Assembly (NCBI GenBank): GCA_002900995.3
Contig: CM035313.1
Location: 2,480,001-2,544,000 of the forward strand
Origin: Ganoderma boninense
Lineage: Eukaryota > Basidiomycota > Agaricomycetes > Polyporales > Polyporaceae
Length of the DNA: 64,000 bases
Reading direction: 5' to 3'
Below the pieces are notes generated by a model, which saw nothing but the letters and a program-made list of their open reading frames with translations, was not told the DNA's origin and did not search any database. Positions 1 through 10,125 of this stretch are shown piece by piece (within the stretch, counting starts at the first letter, position 1; each line of letters opens with the position of its first letter). The position numbers were made by a program, and so were the translations under genes.

Positions 1-443
1 TATGCAAGTGAACAAGTTTGCGTGGGGAACGGGCTGTGCGACTAGGATGTCGGCCATGGTTGTTGCAGGTGTAGTCTGAGGGTGAGATGCGTGGGCTGCT
101 CTCCAGCCGCAATATAAGGCAATATATCGCGAGGCTGAGAGGAGTCCGTTCTCGGTGCCGCGAGATCGCAATCCGAGATGACCAACCCTTCGCACTTTTA
201 GGCGCACGTGACTCATCCTCGCTGCAATGACTTCCTCGATACGAACTTGAAGGGTAGCGTCCGCATGCCGACTCGCGCAGTATAATAATCAATTTATTGC
301 GAGCCAACTCGGACCTGAGACATTTAACTTATCAGGCAACCCGTTCTAGAGCCTCAACTCATGCTGACGCCAACTTTACTAGCATGGCCAAGTCTCTGGA
401 ACTGGGATAAATGCATAGATGTACACAACTTCTAGATATGTTC
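1..443. other. intergenic, 3' of GMC gene
   Basis: No coding pattern, repeat or RNA gene was recognised here. It forms the 3' flank of the minus-strand GMC oxidoreductase gene. Confidence 0.5.
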
Positions 444-3312
444 CTACAACCCCTTAACGATATCGGCAGCCTAGAAAGTGTATGCTTGTTACTTCACATC
501 CCTTGAGCATGCACCGAAGGCGATCAAACGTACCTTCTCTGCAAGTGCATACACGGTTCCCTGAGTATGGGCGGAAAGTTGCTACGCAAAAAGCTCAGCA
601 CAATCCTACATTGTTTCTGTCTGCTTTGGGCACTGACCATAGGTAAAATGGACGCATCCACCTGACATATCGTGCACTCAGTTTTGATCATGACATGCAC
701 CTGTGAAGACCTTGCACTTACCACGCGCAGATTCGTCGTTCCATACACCCGCAGTTGCGGGTCAACAACACCGCCATCTTCCTTGGGGAGCATTGATGCG
801 GTCCCGACCGGATGGAAAACACAACTGCATGAGTTCTTGATGTGTTCGATCAATCCTTCGTCCGTGGCTGCCTGCTCGGGGGAAGGTGCCACGAGTTCGC
901 GGACATCATCCGCGAGCGGCTTCGTCTCAAAGACTTTGAGTGTCAACTTCAGCAGCGATAGCGACATTTGCAAGTCCTGCGGATGGGTGAGGTACTCTAC
1001 AATTTATTGTCAGTAAAATCTGCGGGTACTCTTCACAGACAAGGAACTGACTAGGATCGATTGCAGGAGGAGCAGTGGGGTCCGCGGACGCAATGTGTAC
1101 GCTGCCGCGTGAGAGGGGATGCATGAGGGTGGAGACTATCGTCATGTAGTGGGCCATGTCCGAAGGTGGCTTTATGCCCGTGGACGGCAAGAAGCCTGCG
1201 ATTAGCATAAGTCTGCACCAGTGAACATCAGCCCACGGTCATCTCGTCGAAAACTTGGGCTCAGAACGCACTCGCCCTCCACCGAGCTTTCATTCACGAA
1301 CCATTCGGTCTGTTTCTCGAGTCGTTTCTTCAAACCCTGTGGAACCGCGCTTGCCGTGATCTGGACTTCTTGCTTCCACTGACCGATCTGTGCGTTCGAG
1401 GCGAACGTCTTGGCATTCAGAAATGCAAAGATGACTGATGGTGCGGAGGACAGAGGACCCTTCTTGCTCAACCTGCATACAACCTTGAGGAAAGGAGACC
1501 TTGGAGGATATAGCACGTACAACAACTCTTGCGCTCGCGCTACCCGTTCTGGCTGCTGTGCCCCGTCTAACGTTTCATGTTTGGGGTCAATTTCCCGGAT
1601 GGCGTAGGTCCAACAATGATCCTGCTAGATGTAAGCACAAGATTTCTGTATTACAACAAGGGTGTCATCACACCTCTGGAAGAGTGTGTCAGGTCAACAT
1701 GAATAGTCTGAACAACCGTAGAGGCCCACGAAGATTCTCTCCGACAAATGGATTGTCGATCAACGTCTCGATGGCGTGCTTGCTCAGGATGTCTTTGTTC
1801 CCGATACCTGAAAGCTCAAGGATTTGTGGGGTCTGGAATGTTCCTGTCAGGTCAAGGGCAACCGTTGGGTCAACACTCGCGTCCGGAGTCTTCCTATGTG
1901 GCAAAATCCTACCTGCAGCAAGAAGCACTTCCTTGGCGATGGCGACGTGATACGTCTTCTCTCCTCTCAAAAACTCGACACCCGTTGCTTTCAGGGGACT
2001 AGAACCCTTGAGGAATGTGACGCGTGTAACAGTAGCTCCAGTAAGTACTACGAGATTTTTCCTCTCTGCGTTGGGCTCCAAGTATGACTACGAGGGCTGT
2101 CAGAAAATACGATGGATTGAACCAGAGGAACTCACCTTCCCGGACCCCGTACGGGTCGCAGTCCGAGAGTCAACAGTTGTGAATGTCGACGTAAAGCCAA
2201 GCTTGTTACCGTCGTTCTGTGGATAGGTTATGGTGTTCACCTTTAGTCATAAACGTAACAATTGCTAAGCCACAGCACAGCTCGTACAGCATCGTAGTTG
2301 ATCGGGACGTCCAGGTTCTTGAAGGTGTCCATGAGAGGATCATGCAGCGTCCCGATCGAGTAGTGTGCAGCATAACTCTTCACAAGTGGCCCAGAGTCGC
2401 CGTGGAATCGGGGATCAACATCACGCAAGTGATGCTTAGCCGCAACATCTGGATCAGGGGGTAGGGTAGTCTCGGCCTGGAAGCTGCTGAGCGCATGTAG
2501 AATGACATAAAAACCGGCGCCGAGACCACACCTTCTTAAAATACTTGAGGAACTCATCCCAGTTCCAGCCAGGGTTGCCTAATGCCTCGATCGCTGCGAA
2601 TTGAAAAGGATCAGAAATCCGTAGGTGAGGATGACAAACAACGGAGCCTTACCGTCGTATTCTCGAGCTGACGCGCTATCGGAACCCGAATGAGTGTCAG
2701 CAAGTGCATACAGCTTTGAAATTGCACCGGCTTACCGATCGTAGATCAAAATGTTCATCTACAGCAAGGCAACAGTCAGCGCGCATATGGGCCCTGCGGA
2801 GGACACTCAATGCATCTTTACCGCAGATGATCCGCCAACCACTTTCCCCCTGGTCCTCAAGTTAGCACAAGCAAAACGGGTCGAAGGGAAGCGCAAAGCC
2901 CTGACCGAGGGTGGTAAATCTGCCGTCCATTCGCGCCCGTCTGTGGTACAGTCAAGAAGGACCAGTCATACTTCGAGTTCGCGACGATGCTGCCGCCGAG
3001 GCCTACATGATGGCGCGCGGTTAGATTTCTTTTCGGCGGCGCGAGCGAGGCCGAGGTAGAACGAGAACTCACCTGGAACGTTGATGTTTGGGAGGTCAGG
3101 CTCCCACTCTCCGGCCTCGATGACTCCGACGGTAACGTTCGGATCCTCTGTAAGACTGCGAAGAACCCCGTCGACCTCAGCTCGACTGTGAAAACGGGGG
3201 GAAAATGAGCTACGCACCGAGCGGCAACGACAAGCCCGGCGGTCCCACCACCTACGACGACGTAGTCGAACGTCGTCGATGCGAACTGTTCCGGTGAGAT
3301 AATCACGGGCAT
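444..3312 (-). CDS. GMC-family FAD oxidoreductase (AA3_2-like), multi-exon
   Basis: Flavin-dependent alcohol/sugar oxidase or dehydrogenase of the glucose-methanol-choline family. Starting at MPVIISPEQF, the N-terminus has the dinucleotide-binding signature DYVVVGGGTAGLVVAAR. After splicing, the first GMC signature reads RGKVVGGSSA (around 2850), and the second is TGTFQTPQILELSGIG (around 1800). Near the C-terminus are FHPVGTASM and, after removing a 52-nt intron, PMQLSAHTQGTVYALAEK, which supply the two conserved active-site histidines. A last small exon encodes AADIVKGL then stop at 444. More than ten short introns are needed. No signal peptide is visible, so an intracellular enzyme is likely. 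One junction, roughly 1620-1740 between GENL and DHCWTYAIREID, cannot be joined in frame with a GT-AG intron, so a local lesion or unusual splice is possible. Substrate cannot be inferred. Confidence 0.88.
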
Positions 3313-4183
3313 GTCGTCTGCTCTGTGGTGTCTGTCTATATGTCGTGGGCTATAAGGGTGAAGATTGAATGGCGCTTTGATGCTTGATGTCAGGGGTATC
3401 GGCTTCTGCGCGGGCGTGGGGGTGGGTGTTATAACAACTGTGGGGACCAAGCGCCTGGATAACAGATTCGCCTGGTTGGCCTCACACGGCTTATGTTTCC
3501 CCGACAGCTTCGTACGCATCGAACGATCAGAGCCTGACCACATGGTATACATACCCTCCTCGATGGTTCCGATCGGAGGTGGTGACACAAACACGCTCAC
3601 AGAAGCGCCATATATCGGACTTGGCTACGGCGCAACTAGAGAGCATGTGAGGTATTGTCATATCTGCCCAACCCAAACGTCAATGGAGTGAAAAAAAATA
3701 CATTTTCAAAGACATACTGAGCGCATCCCCGGCCTGGCGGCTTCCAAAGACACATAGTATAGGATGCCCAACGAAGCCAAGCCTGTAGCGCGTGGAAAGG
3801 GCCGGGACCGTCGGTAAACATTCCGGAGATAAAAGATCCCGCCTTAATAAAGGTCAAGGACATCAAGACAGACGTGAAGGATGCCCATTATGGTTATTAT
3901 CATATAAACCTAGAACCGTCAATGGACCTAGAGAGCACGCCAATTCGAAGACAGTCTTAGTCGACTACACATAGGGTCAATGGGCGTGGGGGTCACATAC
4001 CTCAACTATAAAACCGTATGGCAGCTGCGGTATGCTCGTGCCCCATGGGTAACGGCAGAACTCCTGAATAACGCCGAGAGAGAATACATTACAAGGCAAC
4101 TACAGCCGATAGCATAAACGTTACAGTCAAAACAAATATATGCCGGACAGCGATCTACGGGGGGGATACAAACCTCAAGCACC
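3313..4183. other. intergenic between GMC start and THO1 3' end
   Basis: About 870 bp with no convincing coding exon. It must hold the promoter of the minus-strand GMC gene and the 3' end of the THO1-like gene. No repeats or RNA genes were seen. Confidence 0.4.
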
Positions 4184-5198
4184 TCAAGCACCCTGAAGGC
4201 GAATAAATTTATGATTGGATGCACAGTTAGGAATGTGCACGCACCACCAAAGGTATCCCAAATCGCTCCGCCCGCTTCTTCCGCCGAGCGAGTTCTTCGT
4301 CGTCAATGGGTTCGGGAGGTGGAGCAGCGCGCTTCCTGCCATTACTCTTTGCCGGCTCCACTGAGGTAGCTTGAGTACCGAACCGTGCGGCACGCGCTGC
4401 GAGCTTCTCCGAGTCCTGTGTCGGCGTACGATGCTGAGAGAAACGGCTAGGAGTGATACAAGGTATGCATACCTCGTTAACCCCACCCTTCTCTGCCTTG
4501 CCATTTGTGGCAGCTTTCCCGACTTTCTTCTGGGCCGGGATCGACTTGGACTCGACGACGGGAATATTGAAACGAGCAGCCCGTGCTTTGCGCTTCTCTG
4601 CCTCCATGTCTTCCTTAGTCGCTGTCGGGGTTGTAGGCGCCTCAGTCGCAGAGGTAGGTGCAGGACCGTCAGGCTAGGCACGGGACATGGTCAATGCGGT
4701 GTCAACCAGACAATGGACGGAGCGTACTACTTTTGGTGCAGCTTGTGAGACGGGCTTCGATGATACTGGGGCGGCGGTCTTCGAAGCAGGGGCAGAACTA
4801 CGAAACGCGTTCAGAGATGGGGAGAATGAGCAGAATGCGAACATACGCTTTCGGTGGCTGTGGCGAGGACGCGACGCGACGCGTACAATGAGCGAGATGA
4901 CGTGAGGAGAGTGGGGCCACGCACTGGTTCTGACTTCTCCACCATGCTCGGGGATGCCGCAGACGCGTCCTCGGCTGGTTTGGGTGGGGCCGGCCCATGA
5001 ATTCTGTTGTAAACGTCAATGGCCTCTGGGGCGCCTAGGATTTTGGCGATGAGGTCCTGCTTGTTGGCCTTGCCGGTGACGGCGACATTGGCCTTTGCGA
5101 GGATGTCCTTGAGGTCGACGACCTTGAGGGCCTTGCTGTATGCGGGGGTGAGCGGGGGCGGGGGAGGGGGAGGGGGGCACGTACAGCTTTGCGTCCAT
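4184..5198 (-). CDS. THO1: SAP-domain mRNA-export/R-loop protein, THO1/SARNP-like
   Basis: Homologue of yeast Tho1 and human SARNP (CIP29), RNA/DNA-binding proteins that act with the TREX/THO mRNA export pathway. Starting at MDAKL, the spliced N-terminus reads MDAKLKALKVVDLKDILAK followed by VAVTGKANKQDLIAKILG, a complete SAP domain. The C-terminal half repeats the family motif KRKARAARF (about 4580), KLAARAARFG (about 4400) and KKRAERFGIPLV (about 4260). Five exons are inferred, and all joins keep frame. Splicing the final intron gives FGIPLV-G-A-stop at 4184; without it the ORF ends at 4227. An upstream in-frame ATG at 5282 would add about 28 Pro/Ser-rich residues, but family members usually start at the MDAKL-type methionine. 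Transcribed divergently from HAP2 across about 170 bp. Confidence 0.87.
5154..5177 (+). other. G-quadruplex-type G-run inside THO1 intron 1
   Basis: Four consecutive G runs of 5, 5, 5 and 6 separated by single bases lie on the plus strand. They fill half of the 49-nt first intron (5136-5184) of the minus-strand THO1-like gene, so the G-rich strand is the transcription template and the intron RNA is C-rich. Confidence 0.6.
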
Positions 5199-5365
5199 GG
5201 TGGTGGCAGGTGGCGAAGGAGGGATGCCGGAAAAGGCAATGGAGGGGGCGTGACCAATCGGGACCGGGGAGGGCGACGACATCTTACTGGGCGAGGCGGA
5301 GGTTGCAGCTGGTTGGCCAGCCTGAGCTCCTGAGCCCGGCCAATCACATACTCATCCCAATAATC
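5199..5365. promoter_or_regulatory. bidirectional THO1/HAP2 promoter with CCAAT boxes
   Basis: About 167 bp separate the two divergent start codons. CCAAT pentamers occur at 5254-5258, 5340-5344 (as CCAATCAC) and 5357-5361, all reading toward HAP2. CCAAT is the known target of the HAP2/3/5 complex, whose DNA-binding subunit is the downstream gene, so autoregulation is a reasonable inference. Confidence 0.5.
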
Positions 5366-7062
5366 ATGGACCCCGTCAATCACCACCTCTTCAGTTCCTC
5401 TTATCCAGACTATCGTACGTCGTCTCCCTCGGGTCTTCCGTGCTGCTGACGAAGCCCCTCTCCGCACAGAGAACGCCCTCTACCCCATCTACAACCCCCA
5501 ACAGCACCACCCCCAGCCTCACCAGCAGCACCCCCAGCAACACCAGCACCAATTCCAGCATCCCCATGCCCACCCTCATCAGCACCAGCATCTCACCCCA
5601 CCAGCACCCCCACTCTCTCCCCCATCAGCACCCCCATGCGTCCCGTCACCCTTCACCAGGCCTGTCTCCAGCGAGCACCCCCATCCCCCATTCCCCCCAT
5701 CTCTTCCTCCAGAACCATCTCCCTCAAGCACCTCCCCAACAGGAGCCACAGCCCCAGCAACCGCGAGAGCCTGATCCTCCTGTAGATCAGATCCAGGATG
5801 ATGCTCCCATGGACGAGGAGCCACTCTACGTGAATGCCAAGCAATACTACCGCATTCTCAAGCGGCGTGTAGCCAGGGCTAGATTGGAGGAGGTACACAG
5901 GCTCTCCAAGCAGAGAAAGGTACGTCGCATCGCCTTCACTGCACTCTCTTTGTGCACCTCTCATACCCCTATCTAGCCATACCTTCATGAGTCCCGCCAT
6001 AAGCATGCGATGCGACGCCCTCGCGGCCCAGGCGGTCGTTTCCTTACCGCAGAGGAGATCGCGGCCCAAAAGCTCCAGCAGGAAGCCGAGACCGCTGGCC
6101 CCTCGGGCTCGGCCTCCATCGATGGTGACGGAGAAGACGACGATGACGCTATGGGCGAGTCCACAAACGATGTTGACATGGCTGTCGACAGTCCCATCGA
6201 GCCCTCGAAGCTTCCGTCTGCTCCTACCCAAGTTCAGATCCAGGCTCAACAGCGTGAGATCCGTCCTCCGCCTGCTCTTGCATCTGGCCAGCCTTTGCTG
6301 CAGCCCCGCCCTCAGCCCGCGGGCCCGACCCTCCAGCCCCAATTCCAGCCCCCGCCTCAGACTCAACAGCAGGCGTCAATGGTCCCGCAGCAGCAGCCCA
6401 CGCCGCAACCAAAACCCATGCCGTCTCCCATTCCTCAAGCGCCGCCTCCCATGCAATCCCCTCCTCCTCCCACCCAGCCTACATTTAACCTCCAACTTGG
6501 GGGTCACAGTACCACGCCCGTGAGCCTGATGAACATTGGCTACCCTCACCCGATGTCGCACCCCGCTACCCCTGCGCCGGTTTCACCCAACCCTACCCCC
6601 GACGCTCTAAACCCACTCGAACACGTGCCGCCGGAGGCATACTCACGCCCTCAGCCCGGTTCACTTCCTCACGATCACAGTCGTACCATGACTACCGCCA
6701 TAGGGACACCTCGTCCGAGGCCGGGTGTGCACACCCATTCTCATCCCGGTCAGCCCGGCAAGGCAGCGCATATGCCCCCGAACCACCCAATGCAGACAGC
6801 GGGTCCTTCTACCGCGCCTCCCCAGTCCATGGCTCTGCGTGCACCCTACCACGCCGCGATGCAAATGCACCACGTCCCTCACCCCCATGCTCATGCTCGT
6901 CACCATGCATCGTTCATCAACCGCGCGGATCGGCTGTACAATCCCGGCCCCGAGCATAACGTGCTCAACATCTCCGCGGAGGGGATCAAGGGCGACATGC
7001 AGCGACGAGGGAGTGACATCATGCGCTTCGGCGCCCCGTCGCATTCGACAAACTCCAAATAG
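5366..7062 (+). CDS. HAP2: CCAAT-binding factor subunit HAP2/NF-YA (CBF-B)
   Basis: DNA-contacting subunit of the heterotrimeric CCAAT-binding complex. The core is complete: EPLYVNAKQYYRILKRRVAR with the following RARLEEVHRLSKQRK is the HAP3/HAP5 interaction helix. A 57-nt intron (5920-5976) then splits it from PYLHESRHKHAMRRPRGPGG, the CCAAT-recognition helix. The C-terminal 300 residues are Pro/Gln/Met-rich and resemble an activation region. The N-terminal exon from MDPVNHHLFSSSYPDY joins a Gln/His/Pro-rich stretch (QNALYPIYNPQQHH) that runs into a stop near 5774 unless another intron is removed; one from 5664 to 5742 would restore frame into EPQPQQPREPDPPVDQ. That N-terminal structure is inferred; the core domain is certain. 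Confidence 0.93.
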
Positions 7063-7645
7063 GCCAAGGAGTTGACTCCTTGCCATGCACACATGCTATG
7101 CCAGACTGCTTAGGACAATTCTGTGGCCCGAAGTATGCAAGCCTTTCGTAGTATGTGGAATCGGTACTCGCGTTCTAACGCCCTGCCATCGTGATCGTCA
7201 TGTCCTGTGCCGAAACGTCTGCGCCCCGGTTTACTTATTCCGTTAATTCTGCTATTGGCCCGTGCTTCGGCTCTCGCGCGTTATGTTCGTCGATTATAGA
7301 GCCCTGCCAACGTTCAACCGTCTCGTATCTTTCTCTATCGTGTACCACAAAAACAAACAAAGCTAGAATCGGCGGACTCTGGACACTGACGAGCAGTCGT
7401 CTATCTCCGCCGTCGAATGTTGTACGTGCCTTGTTCTGTCTTCTCGCTGGGAATATGTACCATGTCTGGGTCGATCAGGTTCCTTTCTTGTTTACCGTTT
7501 ACGTTTATCCAATAAGATCGTCCAGACCTAATCGCTTGCGGAGCAATAGCAGGCAGTACTTCCCCATACCAAGCTACACTAATTGAGTAACTACACGAAG
7601 GTATTGAGTAAACTACGGCATAAACGCATCCCACCCGGCGATTGG
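7063..7645. other. convergent 3' intergenic region
   Basis: Lies between the 3' ends of HAP2 (+) and the minus-strand nuclear protein gene. It probably contains both 3' UTRs. No gene or repeat was recognised. Confidence 0.5.
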
Positions 7646-8698
7646 TCAAAGCATCTCGATGTCCATTGGCTCGTCCATAGGTTCTACTGGCTCTGCCATT
7701 GGTGTCCACAGCCCCGTGTCCTCCTCCATCGGCTCCTCCTCTCCCATTGGCTGCGGCTCTTCTACCACGCCCTCCAGTACATCTTTCTGCTTCTCGTTCC
7801 CGGTTTCCCTTTCCCTCTCTGCTTCTCTTCGTCGGACTTCCGCCTCCGCTTCGCCCCGGACGACGAGTGGACGATACAGCACCAATGCGCTCGCGAGGCT
7901 GGGGTCCGGCGCGAGCGGGCCGAGGGTGTGGGGTTTGGGCAGGCGATCCAGGAGTGCGGACGAGATCTTGAAGCGCGCCGGGGTGTCCGCGCCGGACATC
8001 GTCTCCTCGTCCTCCGCATCGGAGTCCTCGAGTTCGGTGATGACAATGCCTGTTTTCTCGGGAGGCACGTCAACCACTGCGGATCGAGGCGTGCGGCGGG
8101 GGAGTGGGCTCCGAAGCGGGCGAAAGAGATGCACGGCACTGGGCACGGGCCTCGCGGTCGACGGATGGGGGAAGTCGGGTGGAGGGGAAGAGAGGGGGGC
8201 AAGGGAATCGGACGTACGGTCTTTTTCGATTTCGTACCATGAAGGCCCATTCATGGACACGTCCGGTACGTCCGAGTCGCCTGCCACAGCGGCTTCTGGA
8301 GACGCTGGCTCTTCCACTGACCCGGGGAGAACGACGGGGGTCGCGGATTTCACGGGTATATGCGTCACAAATGGCGACGGAGGCCCGTCGGCAGATGGCT
8401 GTGATGACGTCGACGGGAAGGCGGGAGGATTGGGAATTTGGATAGTGGACGCGACATAGCTGGAGCTCGTGCTCGTACTGAAGCCGGTATCGCCGACGAG
8501 ACCGCGGTACATTGACGGGTCCACATACGGAAGACCCTCCAGGGTAAGCTGTGACATACCGCTTTCAAGAACATCGCATCTGCGACGCTTCGGACTTCGT
8601 AGGGGTGGGGAAAGCGAGTGACGGGGCTCGTGGTATGCTGTGCGAGGCGCATCTGTATCGTCATCGTCGCTGAGATCTTTCCGCTTCTGTGACGGCAT
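7646..8698 (-). CDS. nuclear-type protein of unknown function
   Basis: Not recognised as a named family. From MPSQKRKDLSDDDD the protein has a basic patch SPKRRR suited to nuclear import, the segment MSQLTLEGLPYVDPSMYRGL, a motif GPSWYEIEKDR, then IVITELEDSDAEDEE, and ends in an acidic Met/Pro-rich tail (EPMDEPMDIEML). A likely 168-nt intron at 8050-8217 (GTACGT...ACAG) would join EIEKDR directly to IVITELED, which reads as one continuous conserved block. The intron length is a multiple of three with no stop, so the frame stays open if it is retained. Much of the remainder is Ser/Pro-rich and probably disordered. The start is chosen at 8698 because further upstream sequence enters the MITE. 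Confidence 0.65.
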   Translation of the reverse strand: MPSQKRKDLSDDDDTDAPRTAYHEPRHSLSPPLRSPKRRRCDVLESGMSQLTLEGLPYVDPSMYRGLVGDTGFSTSTSSSYVASTIQIPNPPAFPSTSSQPSADGPPSPFVTHIPVKSATPVVLPGSVEEPASPEAAVAGDSDVPDVSMNGPSWYEIEKDRTSDSLAPLSSPPPDFPHPSTARPVPSAVHLFRPLRSPLPRRTPRSAVVDVPPEKTGIVITELEDSDAEDEETMSGADTPARFKISSALLDRLPKPHTLGPLAPDPSLASALVLYRPLVVRGEAEAEVRRREAERERETGNEKQKDVLEGVVEEPQPMGEEEPMEEDTGLWTPMAEPVEPMDEPMDIEML

Positions 8699-8825
8699 CC
8701 GGAACCAAGGGTGTAGTTGGTGGGGGTCGGCCCAGGCTGCGGAGGTCAACATCGGTGGCAAGTGAGATATAGACAAGAGTTGAGGGACACTTGCGAAGGA
8801 CAGACAGGGACCGTGTTGGGATTTA

Positions 8826-8889
8826 CAGTGCCTTGCATAATTGCGTGAACGCGCCGAAAAATTCCTGCAGGCGCTTATATGTTCGCCTA
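8826..8889 (+). repeat. MITE left terminal inverted repeat
   Basis: Matches the reverse complement of 9137-9201, including the inner block GCAGGCGCTTATA; see the element entry. Confidence 0.85.
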
Positions 8890-9136
8890 CCAAATCAGGA
8901 CGCCTGGGAAGCTTCAGAAGCGAGTTGGTGACCTTGATGTGACATGTCTCTTGGATGGCATGGGTGCCTCCCGAAGCAGCTGAGGGCCCAAATGGTAAAC
9001 TAGGAGGCCCGTTGAGAACCACTGAGCTCTCCAGGAAGTAGACAAGCGTGGGGGGAGGGACAGTCAGGCTGAAGTTAAGAGTAGAGGCGCACAGGCGGCG
9101 TTGGCGTTGCATGTGACCGTGATCCATCCGCATTTG

Positions 9137-9201
9137 ATAGGCGAGGTATAAGCGCCTGCTGGGGATTTTTCCGCGCGTTCACGCAATTATGCAAGGCACT
9201 G
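9137..9201 (-). repeat. MITE right terminal inverted repeat
   Basis: Reverse complement of the left arm. The same right arm with changes recurs near 51.5 kb. Confidence 0.85.
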
Positions 9202-9476
9202 TATGCCAGCCGGGAGCGCACGAACGAACTTTCCCAGAACTTTCTGGCGTCCATCGCCGTCCTGCGTGGGAATTCTCACGGTGTTACCACCACACTACCT
9301 TTCGACGTGGGAGTTAGAGTCGAATGGACGTTGGTCAAGTGGAGGATAGATATAGATTCGACAACAAGGATAGCATGTCATGGTGGCTGGCATTACTGCA
9401 TGGAACAAGTACATCACATAATGAACATAACACCACCGTCGATGGGCAAATGCAAGAACGAGACTGCGAGAAACGT

Positions 9477-10125
9477 CTAGCCACGCTTCTTCGACACACC
9501 GACGGTCTTTCCCCGACGACCTGAATGAAACATAAGTGATCCAGTGCATATGATACCACACTAAGTTGCAACATACCAGTCGTCTTGGTGTGCTGACCCC
9601 TGACACGGAGACCCCAGAAATGACGGAGACCACGGTGCGCACGAATCTTCTTCAGCCTCTCCAAATCATCACGAAGCTTCGAGTCAACGCCGTTGGACAG
9701 GATTTGAGAGTTCTTGCCGTCAACGATGTCCCGCTGCCTGTTCAAGAACCAAAGAGGAATCTTGAACTGGGTGGGGTTTTGGATGATGGTGACGAGACGC
9801 TCAAGCTCATCCGAGTTGAGCTCGCCGGCGCTGGAGTCGAGAATCGTGCAATCAGCTGAAGAACGAAGGACCAGCAGGTATCAAGGACAACACACCGCTT
9901 GTTCAGGTCGACATCGGCCTTTTTGCAGACAAGGTTGGAGTAGCGGCGACCAACACCCTTGATCTCAGTCAAGGCGTACATGACCTTGCGCTTGCCATCG
10001 ACGTTGGTGTTGAGGAGACGCAAGATGTGCTGCAACCCTCAAGTCAATACACTCCGACTGGGAATAATGGGTAGGCAGAAACCGACCTGGAATTGTTGAT
10101 GGGGCTCAGGCACGACGAGAGACAT
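9477..10125 (-). CDS. RPS18: 40S ribosomal protein S18 (uS13)
   Basis: Cytosolic small-subunit ribosomal protein at the subunit head, contacting tRNA and 5S-proximal 60S elements. The first exon is [13 protein letters not shown], followed by [20 protein letters not shown] and [20 protein letters not shown], then [57 protein letters not shown], and a last exon [13 protein letters not shown] followed by stop. This is a full-length S13p domain. At least three short introns are present. A further 5' UTR intron is likely just upstream of the ATG: GTGAGT near 10189 and TTTTCAG near 10147 on the minus strand. Sequence matching is strong over the whole length. Confidence 0.96.

Larger units (their letters stand above)
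8826..9201. mobile_element. Tc1/mariner-type MITE, complete, TA-flanked
   Basis: A 376-bp element bounded by inverted repeats starting CAGTGCCTTGCATAATTGCG. The left arm is 8826 to about 8889 and the right arm about 9137-9201. The first 29 bases are identical between arms, and the rest of the roughly 62-bp repeat has a few mismatches and small indels. The dinucleotide TA flanks both ends (8824-8825 and 9202-9203), as expected for the Tc1/mariner superfamily, whose known terminal repeats often begin CAGTGCCTTGCA. There is no transposase coding capacity, so it is non-autonomous. It sits between the unknown nuclear protein gene and RPS18, upstream of the former's start. Confidence 0.85.

Noticed and set aside
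649..970. GMC C-terminus appearing to lack the second active-site histidine
   Set aside because: Resolved by an intron ending TTTTTGCGTAG, which restores QLSAHTQGTVYALAEK. The histidine is present.
7646..9133. 495-codon frame starting inside the MITE
   Set aside because: The N-terminal 145 codons lie in the transposable element and upstream leader. The gene more likely starts at 8698 (MPSQKRKDLSDD).
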